Position numbers and translations under genes: made by a program. 64,000 nt of DNA from Ligula intestinalis (taxonomy: Eukaryota > Platyhelminthes > Cestoda > Diphyllobothriidea > Diphyllobothriidae): NCBI GenBank assembly GCA_036362985.1, contig JAYGXS010000003.1:1846460-1910459 (forward strand), in the 5' to 3' direction. A model generated the notes under the pieces. It was given only the letters and a program-made list of their open reading frames with translations. It was not told the DNA's origin and ran no database searches. Below, in pieces: positions 53,708-63,998 of the stretch. The first letter of the stretch is position 1. Each line of letters begins with the position of its first letter.

Positions 53708-53745
53708 CGTTAATTGTCGCTGTATGCTTGCAGTAATGACTGTGT

Positions 53746-53755
53746 CCTATAAATA
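53746..53755 (+). promoter_or_regulatory. TATA-like box of PLE-A terminal module
   Basis: CCTATAAATA lies 40 bases before the hammerhead motif. A transcript started ~30 bases downstream would carry the ribozyme near its 5' end. Inferred from position and from conservation in five copies. Confidence 0.5.
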
Positions 53756-53794
53756 CTGCAAACGTCTGTGCATACTTTACCTTTCTGCTACTCA

Positions 53795-53838
53795 TGTCTC
53801 TGATGACGAATCCGCGACGGATATCGAAACGTCAGGCG
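53795..53838 (+). ncRNA. Hammerhead ribozyme motif of PLE-A
   Basis: Identical to 26739-26782. TGTCT and AGGCG form stem I, CTGATGA is at 53800-53806, stem II is GAATCCG with CGGATATC, then GAAAC and GTC with predicted cleavage after C53833. Hammerheads are known from terminal repeats of Penelope-like elements. The extra C after the core and the minimal stem III are the doubtful points. Confidence 0.65.
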
Positions 53839-53877
53839 AATAAACATATTGTCCCAGCGATCGTGTCTTCTTCTTCT

Positions 53878-54017
53878 TGATTTGTGACAGTTGATTGGAC
53901 TATGGCCCCTATAATTACCCTCTTCTTGGTTGGTTCCTCATCTCTGAAGATGGAGTCCTGTAAGAGTTCGAAAGCTCAGAACAATAAATCAATTGATCTG
54001 GTGCTCGACACGCCTTC
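53878..54017 (+). repeat. Inverted PLE-D tail, right part
   Basis: Starts with the right 13-bp duplication TGATTTGTGACAG. It continues TTGATTGGACTATGG, the ribozyme-like motif (53941-53982) and AATAAATCAATTGATCTG, and ends CGACACGCCTTCTTCC, the reverse complement of 51722-51857. Confidence 0.8.
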
Positions 54018-54514
54018 TTCCTCAGCCATAAAAATACCTGGATCGCGAACCTTCTCATTCATTCGGTAACTCAACCTAGGCGAGAAAAAATAAGACAGAA
54101 CAGATACTGCATAGGCTTGAATATTGCACCCTGCTAAGAGATGGTGACTAACATCCTGGAAGTGTTCAATAAGCACGACAGCCAGCTGGGCGCAAGTACA
54201 GTTGCTGCCGCGGTTTATGATAAATGCAGACTTTCGAGGCATCTTCCTCAATTGTTTTAATGTCACTTTGTATATCTAGTAGTAGGATAGAACTGGAAGA
54301 CGCATGCAGACAGTGCAGTGTAAGCCTGTGCATTGGCGTGCGCACTTCACCTAACCTGGCTGGTGCGACCTTCGGTATGGGCTTACATCCTCAGTAACCC
54401 CTGCTGCGCTTTGAATGTGGACCGTATTAGTCCAGTGCATCTTTCACGTGGGATGTGTTAAGGCGCAATTCTTGAATCTGCCATAAAGCAACTCACTATA
54501 TTGTCTCAATTGTT
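54018..54514. other. Unassigned sequence
   Basis: Nothing recognised between the PLE-D and PLE-B copies. Confidence 0.3.
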
Positions 54515-55135
54515 GCTTTTCTGGCTTGGAGTTGCGCACAGGCTAGAAGCAACCATCAGGCACCGGGTCATGAGGCCGAAATACCCCTTGCCACAGCAGT
54601 CATTGGCTGGAGTCGTTTACCGGATCTGGTGCAGTTATGGACAAAGCAACTACGTTGGAGAAACCAGGAGATTACGCCGGACGCGAATGACCGAGCATGC
54701 AGCAGCGGTGAGGAAGAAAGACGCTAACTCCCACGTTTCAGCTCACTCTACGGGACCTGGCCATATTTTCAAGTTTGACGAGGCCGAAATCCGCGCAAAA
54801 GGTGAAAACCGCATGTGACGCGAGCTGCTCGAGTCATGGTTCACAGGCCCCCAGTCCATCAACAAGCGCAACGCTTTGGCTTTCCGATACGGCTAACTGA
54901 GAAGGTTCCTGAGCAAGACAATCGGTCACGTGGGTAGGACCGGGCACAGCAACCACTCTGACGACAGTGGGCATTATTTTCACGCAATTATCAGGACCAC
55001 CTCCAACGCTCGGAAGGCAATTGTTGACATTAGTGAGCCGAAGGCGAAGTGTTAAGCCAGTACCGCATCAATTAAGACACAAGCGGTGGCGACAGAAGTT
55101 AATAATGATCACACGCACGCGGATGACCCCTATGA

Positions 55136-55145
55136 ACTATAAATA
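55136..55145 (+). promoter_or_regulatory. TATA-like box of PLE-B terminal module
   Basis: ACTATAAATA followed by CCGTGCAAC; same placement as in the other modules. Confidence 0.45.
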
Positions 55146-55203
55146 CCGTGCAACATGTGCATGTGTCAACCCTATCTGCGCATGTCTCAGACTTGTTAAC
55201 GAT

Positions 55204-55246
55204 TATCTATGACTAAGGATTTCCGAGGGAATTCTAAACGTCAGGA
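55204..55246 (+). ncRNA. Hammerhead-like motif, variant B
   Basis: ATCTATGACTAAGGATTTCC, a short loop, GGAATTCTAAACGTCAGG. GTC is kept, GAAAC has become TAAAC, and the core is ATGACTAA. Likely inactive. Confidence 0.35.
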
Positions 55247-55285
55247 AAATAAAACTCATTCAAGTCATCGCATCCTCTTCTTCTG

Positions 55286-55969
55286 AGCTGTTTTTGGAAC
55301 TTGCATTTTCTCCATTATTGATAATAAATTTTAATTCATTTTCGGTAGCCTGTACTACAGGCACTCAAGTGATTTTAAGTCAACTTTTTAGCATCTAACG
55401 TGTAATAACTGTGGTCTGAGGACGCATTCTATGTTCTCAGATGACCAGCAATTAAAATGGCCTTTCAACTGAGATGGTGCACATTCTTCGTAAAAGCAAA
55501 GGATGCCGGAGAGTTCATTAGAACAAAAATTTTCGTGCGCAAGACTCTTGGCAGGTTTTATTGCGCAGTTTTATTCCGCCTGTTGTATTGGAAACTCGAG
55601 CTGAAGCAAACAACGATGGCAGGCATGTAGGCATTCTATGCTTTAAGTTTTTTTAAAAAAAATAAGCGACAACAAAGGATTCCAAAGAGCAAGAGTTTAA
55701 CAAAAGTTTGCAGCCTTTGATAATCAGAAATCCTCGTCTTGTCTGACTACTTAGACTAATGCATTAACTTCAATACTGGCGTACAACGGCGCTATCTATG
55801 TGTCTGGCGCTATCCATGGGTTTAAAAATCAAACCTTTGTCCTCGTCATTTTGACCGACATTTGTGTAGACTCACGGAGCCTTGGTTGACATAAATAAAC
55901 TTGGATAGATTAAGGTGGGAAGGCACAGCACAATGTGAAGTTATATGAATTAAAGTAAGGGACACTGTG
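55286..55969. other. Unassigned sequence
   Basis: Nothing recognised. Confidence 0.3.
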
Positions 55970-56440
55970 AAGTAGAAGTTGACTCGATTGCTGAAAAAAT
56001 ATGTTTATTCGCCAAAAGTTTCGAAATCCGTCGCAGTTTTATCATTAAAAACAAACTTACAGAACAGTAGCAGAAACAGTCTGTGTGTTCACAGGGCTGT
56101 GCGATAAGATTTAAACATACAGAAAAATCGATAAATGCCTTGAGTATGCACGGATATGTTGCGTCAGCAATGACCGCCTGGCCCTGCGGTGTTGGCATAG
56201 GATGATGTGGTGGCCTGTCTCTTCCCTGAGCGGTGACTGGCTTTGGCCAAATTTGGTCTCAGCACCGAATGTGAATTAGGCAAATCGTTGCATTTTTTGA
56301 TGGATTGGGGGCCCATGAACCATCACTCAAGTTATTCTCGGCTAACTCAATTTTCACCTCCGCGACGGATTTCAAAACTTCAGACGAAGAAAGCACATTG
56401 TCCCAGCGATCGATTCGTCGTCTTCTTCTTTTTCTCAATA
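55970..56440 (-). mobile_element. Penelope-like element, group A, 3' end with inverted terminus
   Basis: The minus strand from about 56345 leftward gives the C-terminal tail (GPQSIKKCNDLPNSHSVL and a SSYANTAGP segment) and then the terminal module to about 55980. On the right, 56350-56435 is a plus-strand terminal module (CCGCGACGGATTTC, TTGTCCCAGCGATCG, CGTCTTCTTC). The copy is therefore capped by two inverted termini, as in the 26602-26827 insert, but with coding sequence between. No clear target duplication was seen. Confidence 0.75.
56010..56052 (-). ncRNA. Decayed hammerhead-like motif, PLE-A
   Basis: Minus strand TTTAATGATAAAACTGCGACGG, split by changes, then ATTTCGAAAC and TTTTGGCG. 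GAAAC is intact but the core and GTC are lost. Confidence 0.35.
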
Positions 56441-58440
56441 ACGTCCTGGGACTCGTATGTTTACTTGAATAATGGTGTACTGTGCTTGAGACAGGAGGCG
56501 TTTGATATCCAGCGTGGATTTTACGAACTAAAGAGCCTGAAATTAGCATTAAGGTTCACGTTTTCGATGCCGAATGGACAAGTCGACGATGCCAGCCAGT
56601 TAGTGTCAGAAAATTGTCGATATCGAAACAACCAAACTTAGGTCTGCAGTCAGTTGTCCGCCGTTTTGGCTGTATATATGTGTACAAATGGTCATCGGAA
56701 ACACAGAAATTCCCAACCTGATACGCCAATTGGTGCATGAATCGTCGGAGTTTATGGTCTTAAAAATTCTCGGCCGATAATGTATGCATCAATCGGCGTC
56801 TCTAGTTGGCTGAAAAGCACAACCAATTCGAAGAAAGATGAAAGAGAATACGACCGACAACTATGGATCAACATGAACTGCAATTAGCACTCACATCAGA
56901 TGACCTGGACTGACCCCAGACCTACTCAATTTACAGTTGCCAATTAGCCATTACACAACTGCGATTGTCAATTATGTCCACCACGATGTGATGCAAATTG
57001 CCATTACTCCTTAGTGCCCACACTATATCACTATGTGACTGTGTCAGCACTTTGAAATGTTAACTGTTCTGTGCATATTTTCCTTAAGTCTGACAAGGAC
57101 CTGGGGAACCAGTGCCGAAAATTTGCTAAAAAATTTACTCATTTTCCCAAAAGACGCTTTGATTAAAATACTGTACTAGGCCTGACCGCAGGTACATCAG
57201 CAGCCTTGATTTCGCATTGAACAGTGTCATCCCAGCTGTCAGTAATTCAGAGCGTAGCTCCAGTGTTTAATAGTGCAGAATAGATCAGTCATAAATATCC
57301 CGAATGAATAAGAAGGTTAGCGATCCACGTATTTGCATGGACTAGGAGGGAGACGTATCAAGCTCCGCATCAATTGTTTTATTGTTGTGAGCTTTCGAAC
57401 ACGTGCAGGAGTCCGTAAGCGATCCCAGACTATTCTTTATCCATCACATTTTTGCCTCCATATTACCTTAGCAGTATCTTGTGTTTGAATGCACGGATAA
57501 AAACCACGCAAACTTTATCACCTGTACACGAGGACTTCAGACTGTAAGTATTTTCTTAATATTTAACAAACATTTGAACTCTTTTAGTTTTTGGTCATTG
57601 CTGTATTTAGGTGGTACTTTAAGAATTAACCTCAGATAAGGCGAAAGCGGCCCAACTACAAATTCTTAGTAATTATTGATTTGTTTAATTGATTTGATAG
57701 GCCCCTCGAAATTCAAATATATTCCATAGAAAACATGAACTTCAATGTTCTGCTTTGTTATTGGCTGATTCTAAATCACGTCTTTTTAAATTGATGTTGA
57801 ACTAAATAGGGACGTATTAAATCAACAGAAAAATGTCTTCTCCTTAAGTATCCATTTTACCGGATGCAGTTTTTTTTCAGGCGACCGTAAAAGCATCCGG
57901 TCAAAGGGAGGCATTCGAGCGCACGAAAAATATCGCTACTGTTTTTCACGATGAGCGAACATTTAACGCTACTGAAGTATTTTTCCCAAGCGAAACACAA
58001 CTGCCAACTTTTTAGGTAACATTTAATAAGCCTGGATAGTGGATTCACTTGCGTTCAATAATTGATCCCTATTATATTCTTGATTTTCGTTATAAGTTTT
58101 GAGAATAAAATGCATTTCGTGAAGTTCCCTTTTGACCTCTATTATCGTTTTGCTCTCGGCTGGCATTGTCCATTATAATAGCAAACCCCAAAACGGACCT
58201 GCTGTTTGGTTTTTTATCATAGCTCCTTTCAAAACGCTCTCTTTTCTTGAAAATTGACATCAGTAAAAGGCCGTCATAAAACCGATGGAGAGTAAAAGGT
58301 AACGCATAGAACAGAAGAGCAGATCCAAGTGATTTTTTTATAGAATTTGTGGATACCAATAGACTCAGACAGCAGTTCAGAAGAAGTAGACGCGACCATT
58401 GGAACAAGAACGCTATTTTCATGACGTTTTAGATTTGGTC
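56441..58440. other. Mostly unassigned; small PLE-D-like terminus
   Basis: 57355-57420 (-) holds a piece of the PLE-D terminus (TTCGAAAGCTCACAACAATAA on the minus strand). 57085-57165 matches 33890-33975. The rest is unrecognised. Confidence 0.35.
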
Positions 58441-58444
58441 ATGA

Positions 58445-58560
58445 CTCCTATCTGCGCATGAATAAGACTTCGCTACCATAACCTATGATTAGGGATTCTC
58501 GAGGAAATCCAAACCATCAAGAAAATGAAGCTCTTGCTCCAGTGGTCGCGTCTTGATCTT
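58445..58560 (+). mobile_element. PLE-B terminal repeat fragment
   Basis: CTCCTATCTGCGCATG, then ACCTATGATTAGGGATTCTC, GAGGAAATCC, AAACCATCAAG and CTTGCTCCAGTGGTCGCG. The right half of a B-type terminal module with a decayed ribozyme-like motif (58481-58522). No (CTT)n tail. Confidence 0.6.
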
Positions 58561-60899
58561 TCCTGGTTTGTAGATGGTTTAAAAACATTTCACGGTAATA
58601 GAAGTTTTGTGTGTCGGCTGAATACGTTTCCATTAACAGTTATAAGCTTTGACCTTGAGAAGGTTTTTATTTGAATGTCATCAGTAAGCCAAAAAATGGC
58701 GATCGTCAGCTACGTTTCGTGTATGTATGTCATAAAGGCAAAAATCAGAATAGAAACGAAATTCGGCTGTAACTTTGTAGTGTGTTCTAGAGTCGGTAAC
58801 ATAACCCGTTTAAAGCTGATCAAAGGCGTATATGGTGATAAGAACAACGCAAAACACAACCTTTCTGCAAGGCTGTATAAAGTAGATCATAAGTTGCCGC
58901 TGAGCAAAAACCGATTAAAATGAAAAAAAATCACCAAAACTTTTCTCAATGGTGTGCCCCGCTCCAGAGGTAGTAGACCTTCAATTCTTTAATTAACTTA
59001 TGGAAGTTATCAATTTAACTTTTTAAAGGTGACCGATAAAAAGCTTATTCAAGAAAAAACTGCCCGGAGCAGGAAGCTGCTCACTTAGAAAAGCTGCAAA
59101 ATGAAGAAATTAAATAGCCAAAAAAATAAAAGAGTAGATTTATTTTAAACTGTTTCTTTATTCATGCGGCCTTTAATTAAAGTTTATTTTTGAGCATCCG
59201 AAAATTAAATTACAGCAGACCTTGATTTTGTAAAGAAAGCGTTTTCAGCAAGTTAGTAGATTAAAGGCTGTTGAGAAATTAAAACTGACTGTCCGAGTGA
59301 CAGTAAGTAAAGCAAAATCAGAAAAAGGTCAGGTTTTTGAACTCAGTCTCGAACCTTAACAAACAGCTACACAGCGGTTAGGAATGTGCGCAAAAAGAAC
59401 CATTTTTGGTTGGTCAGCTGTCATCAGAAAATGCATATTGATCACATGTGTGTAGGAGCTGTGTTCTTTGGTCATTAAGTGTTTATGTGTCAGTCCTCTA
59501 CTATACCGCCACTAGCCCATATACATTGCGTTGTAATAAATGTTTACAACTGTATTTAATTTGTGAAAATGAATTAATTTATAAACAGTTTGGCCCATTT
59601 TTTGAATCCTCTCTTCGAGATGCGAGCCTGGTAACTGAAATTAAAATAAGACTAACGTTCGTCAAAGCAGCGATGCTCGTGATTGAATATGGATGGAACA
59701 TTGATAATGTGCACAGACTTACTGCTGTAAGAAGCGGCAACAAGCACTGTAAGTCACTCCGTTCGTTGATCAAAAGAAACTTATAAACTTCGATTAGAGG
59801 CAAATAACACGAAAACATATGTAAATCTTGCTAAAATAGAGGTTATTGTAATTTACTTTGTTTTTTGATCCTCTCTTTTTAGTAAGCGTGCTTCTTATCT
59901 AACCACATACGTTTGACCCTAATGAAAGTAACTTTTCAGCGTCAAAAGTTGCACAGTTTAATTGCAAAGTGTCCTTTAAAACCATGCGACACCTTGTATT
60001 TGCTACAAACTTGTGTGTATCTACAGCATGGCGAGTGTTGCATGCGAAATGCGTAAGTGTATAAAGTTTTGACCAGAAGTCGCGAACCAGCATGAGCGCG
60101 TTAACGAAAACAAAGAAATATAAATGAACAACATAAGGTCATTAATTACTTAAAATAAGTATAAGAAATGCTAATTTTTTATTAAAAGCATCAAATTTTC
60201 GTCATAAGATTCAAGTTCCACAGACGTAAAAATTAAATATGAATCAGAACAATAAATTTAAATCTTTTCTTAGAGTCATCAATTTCTTTACACAAAAATA
60301 AATTTTCTGAATTCAATTTTTTATACATTTAACCATTAATAGATAACTATTTATTTAATATCGTCCATTAAATTCTGGCATATTTTCGAACGCTTTCAGT
60401 ATCTTGATGTGTTCGCCCATCAATTGAGATTCTGTTCAAATTTTAATCAAAACCTCTAGGAAAATATTTACAAGAAAAAATTTTTTTTGGATACTTGTTC
60501 TTATGAAGAATGCCGTGTGGACCATATTTTGAAATGCCTCAAAACAGCAAACAACATTTTCGACCAGAAGAGTGTCCGACACAGAGGTCTGATATTGTTA
60601 TCGCTGAAGTTAGAAAAATAATATAATATAATACCTCTCTAAAAAGTGCATTATTTAGCTTAATAGCTGACGCTTTTCTTGATATTTTAACTTCGTGCAA
60701 GGTACTGTGAAAAGAAAAGTTGATATTTTTGATAATGCTTTTTAATTTACCTGAAAATAATATTAATTTTGACTTTAATTTTTAAACAGTCACGTTTATG
60801 CTTACATTGGATAATTTTCGCAAAATGGGTAATTTTCTGTTTCTGTCAATAGCTTACGAATGCAGAAAAAGGTGTCGTTAAATCTATTTTAAAATATTT
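58561..60899. other. Unassigned AT-rich sequence
   Basis: No gene supported. Frames at 58675-58923 and 59448-59786 (+) lack recognisable motifs. 59448-59786 is the longest and starts MCRSCVLWSLSVYVSVLYY, a hydrophobic N-terminus that by itself is weak evidence. Confidence 0.3.
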
Positions 60900-61420
60900 C
60901 CATAATAAATACCTGTCGGTCTACTCCGCTTCTTAATAACGCCTAAGCGGAATGCAAAGTATACGATTCAGTATATTTCTTTATGTTTGAAATTAAATAA
61001 GACCTGCATTTATATTAAATTTACGGAAATATATATGAAACCTTTGCTTATATACCATGTAGACCATTTCGTGAAACAAAAGGTAACGAAAACATTTTCG
61101 GTATTGCATTCTGTGTAAAATCTTATTAGGTTAGCTAAACGTAATTTTAAAAGCATAAATCTTTCCTTTTTTCTGAATGGTAATTCAATTCTCTAAACTG
61201 GGCCTCGCTTGCTATTTAACCATTTCGGTTGTGAAAGGGATATATTTTACACTTGTTTTACTTATTTTGGAATTTTCTATCGAATAATGCACATATATAA
61301 AAAGTTAAGTTCTGTCTTACGTTATAGCATAATTAATTCCTTTGAACTGTAAAGACTCAAAATTTCGCTAAAATTCATGCTCATTAGCCGTTATATACTT
61401 TACTAAGTAACTTAGGCTTT
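60900..61420 (+). repeat. Dispersed repeat R2, copy 2
   Basis: Aligns with 13660-14290 (see there). Ends near GGCTTTTGCAG, as in copy 1. Confidence 0.5.
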
Positions 61421-62634
61421 TGCAGGATAAAATCTACTCAGAGAATCAAAATAGCGTGCTAAACTACCCAGTTTATTTTTTCAAGACTTTTGCATGTAAC
61501 AGTCACAAGGCTGTTAGTTTGGTAAGTTACAACATCAATATATACCACTTAAGTTTTTATTTGGCATCAAGTGCATTTTTCGCAGGGGTTGACGTGTTTT
61601 AACCCAAATATACGCTTGAAATATCGGTCTATGGCTATTAACCTCAAATAAACTGACGTATACCACGCACAGAAATTAATTTCTCAGGAGATTAAAACGC
61701 TGGAATTTCAAAATTGGCGTACTAACCAGATAGCAGACAGAGAAAGCTGGGGGACCCACTGATGAGCCGGACCCCTCGCAGCTGTGTCAATTAGCGACAG
61801 AAGACCACTAAAACATGTTTCTGGGCATTCAAGCTAGTACTTACGCTGATAGTATGGTAACTTACAACAGGCACTGTGTTGTATAATTTGACGTCCAATA
61901 CGTTTTGAAAAGTGTTTGCATGCTTTGTTTTGCAAATGTTTGACTCTGGTCACCTAAACGGTATGCAGATAAGCAGAAAGTGGTTAGAATAGTAAACTGT
62001 TTAAACAAGCACAAAAATATATAACGGGTCGTTGTTTTTTCCCCTTAACAGTCGTTGTAGGCCATCGTTCTGTTTAAATTAGCACTGATTTCAATTGTAT
62101 CTCAAAGCTTTTGGAATTTCTTGTAAGAAAAAAAAGTCAACCATGCATATTTCTTTTCGAGTATTCTATGCGCGCACGACAATTAAAGCCAAACAACATG
62201 GCCTACTTACTAAAAACCAATACTCACGCGTGCTTCTAGGGGCGCACTCACTTGTTCGATCACATAATGTTGCATTGCGGTTGTTGCATGTTCTTTTCTG
62301 CCGACTTCTTTCTTCTCCTCAAAGTAAACAATAATTAAAAGCCTTTTCGCCCGGTTATAATTTGAAGCAAGAGAGAATGGCAGAATTTGTTCGCAAATAT
62401 ATACTTCGAGAGCGCTTTTCAGCTGCTTCCGCTCCGTGCATGAACAGCAAAATACTAAGAGAACACACCAATTTGAATTTTCACAAAATCGATAAAAGCA
62501 AGATTATATCAATTTTGCAAGTGGCAAAAAGTTATGTCAACTTTTAAACTTGGGACTGAAAGAAGGGAGGGGATTTAACAAAATAAAAGTGTGGTATGTA
62601 TTTACCAGGGTAATTGACGATTAACTACATGGTC
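61421..62634. other. Unassigned sequence
   Basis: 61745-61790 (CCCACTGATGAGCCGGACCCCTCGCAGC, in pieces) resembles 51405-51435 inside the PLE-E N-terminal region (CTGATGAGCCGGAT, CCCTCGCA), so a small PLE-E fragment is likely here. The rest is unrecognised. Confidence 0.35.
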
Positions 62635-62712
62635 TAGTTGCTTACATAGGTTGGGTTTCTCCCGCCGCATGTAGGATGCTTCCATGTAACGTAAGGTTCG
62701 GTTTGTTCGTGC

Positions 62713-63456
62713 TCAAACAAGAACGCGGAAAGATGTGTTTGTGTCAACCGAATGACCACTGTCTAGAAAGTTTTTTGTAAAAGATGAACGTGGTATTTTG
62801 TTCTCTTTTTTTAAAAGCCAATTATGCAAATGCTCAACAGCCCTGGTTGGCAATCGCCTTTGCGTACGGCCAATGTACTTGCATCCGCAAGTGCAGGTAA
62901 ATTCGTATGCACAGTTTGAGGTGGCGTGCAAAGGCAAGGCATCCTTTGGCCGGTTAATTGGGAGCCTTTTTATTGGAGTGAGGAAAACAAGTTCGGCTGC
63001 ATAGTAAGTTCTTTGGATAGAACAAAGTAGTCTTCGCTCGATTGTATTCGCCATGTTGTTTCCTTTAAATGGTAAGGATATCAAAACGGGCTTTCTCGGA
63101 ACCGACTGGTCCGTAGATTTTGGCCGTAAAGGGCAACTGTATTTTTGGATGAAACGTAAGGGGAAGCCATGCTTGAGTAAGGCCTCTTTTATGCAGGCAA
63201 ACTCTGTTAGTAGGGTCTCACTGGAGCAGATATTCCTGGCTCTCTGGAAAAGGTTAAGTACCCTATTCCGTGTCCACTGTATAGGCACAAAACTAGTAAA
63301 ATGTAGGTTTTGGCCTTTCCATGTAGTCTTGTGGAAAATGGTGCACCTTATTGACCCATCATCATCTCTGAACAGGAGGACGTCAAGGAAAGATAATTGG
63401 TTGTTCTGCTCCATTTCTATCGTCAACTTAATCCTTTGATGCAATGTATTTATCAA
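62713..63456 (-). pseudogene. PLE-C reverse transcriptase thumb, connector and GIY-YIG endonuclease
   Basis: A clean 247-codon frame: LTIEMEQNNQLSFLDVLLFR, then IQWTRNRVLNLFQRARNICS, LLKHGFPLRFIQKYSC, TIERRLLCSIQRTYYAAELV, NRPKDALPLHATSN, then the endonuclease CAYEFTCTCGCKYIGRTQRR, HLHNWLLKKENKIPRSSFT and DSGHSVDTNTSFRVLV. YEF and KYIG are the GIY and YIG strands. The absence of stops over ~740 bases suggests a young copy. Confidence 0.9.
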
Positions 63457-63998
63457 AGTTAGAAGATTTTCAGCATCTCTTTTGGTATCAAAAATAGCAA
63501 AAATGTCATCTGCATATCGTCTTTATATTGTTGTCTTATTAAGATCCGACGAAACCTTTTCCTCTAAGTGACCTATGAAGATATCTGCAAAGGTAGGCCC
63601 GAGTGGGCTCCCCATTGCTACTTCATCAATTTGTCTTTATATAACTCCCTTGAAGAGAAGTTGTACGTTCTTCGTACAAATCGCTAGGAAGTGCCTCAGT
63701 ATATCAGGTGGCAGTCGAGTTTCTGATGCATGATTTCATATGACCTCAATTGTTTCCTTCAAGTGTACTTTTTTAAATAATGACTCAACATTGTGAGAAA
63801 AACGTTAATTTGTTTTTAATGTTTTGAAGCTTGATCTCTTCAATAAATTGAAAAACATCCTTTGAAACATAAGTGGCGAATCGTTGCCGAATTGACTTTA
63901 ATTCGTCGACAAGCCACTGTGCCAGCTTGTGTTGAGGAACATTTTTCGTCAACAAAATAGGCCGTAGAGGTACGCCTTTCGTATGCATTTTTTGGAGA
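63457..63998 (-). pseudogene. PLE-C reverse transcriptase catalytic core (broken)
   Basis: Minus strand from 63998: LQKMHTKGVPLRPILLTKNV (fingers), QRFATYVSKDVFQFIEEIK, a LTFFS segment with a stop, then in other frames DEVAMGSPLGPTFADIFIGH (motif B) and YADDIFAIFDTKRDAEN (motif C) near 63500-63640. The motif A aspartate seems lost at the LTFFSQC position. Two or more frame changes and stops separate these blocks. Confidence 0.82.

Larger units (their letters stand above)
52604..53877 (+). mobile_element. Penelope-like element, group A, 5'-truncated, with target-site duplication
   Basis: A 1274-bp insertion in the inverted PLE-D tail. It starts inside the reverse transcriptase just before motif C and ends after the hammerhead motif and AATAAA with a (CTT)n tail, GTCTTCTTCTTCT. 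The flanking 13-bp duplication defines both borders. It has only two clear stops in the coding part (about 52976 and 53303), so it is relatively young. Confidence 0.92.
54515..55285 (+). mobile_element. Penelope-like element, group B, 5'-truncated
   Basis: Starts in the connector (GVAHRLEATIRHRVMRPKYP), then the endonuclease AGVVYRIWCSYGQSNYVGE, TRRLRRTRMTEHAAAVRKKD, FKFDEAEIRAKGENR, a stop, and RELLESWFTGPQSINKRN. One cysteine of the CxCG motif is Tyr and the G of TGR is R, which likely damages the fold. The 3' untranslated part matches 26840-27148 without a gap where that copy carries its 226-bp insert. It ends with a TATA-like box, a ribozyme-like motif and CCTCTTCTTC. Confidence 0.85.
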
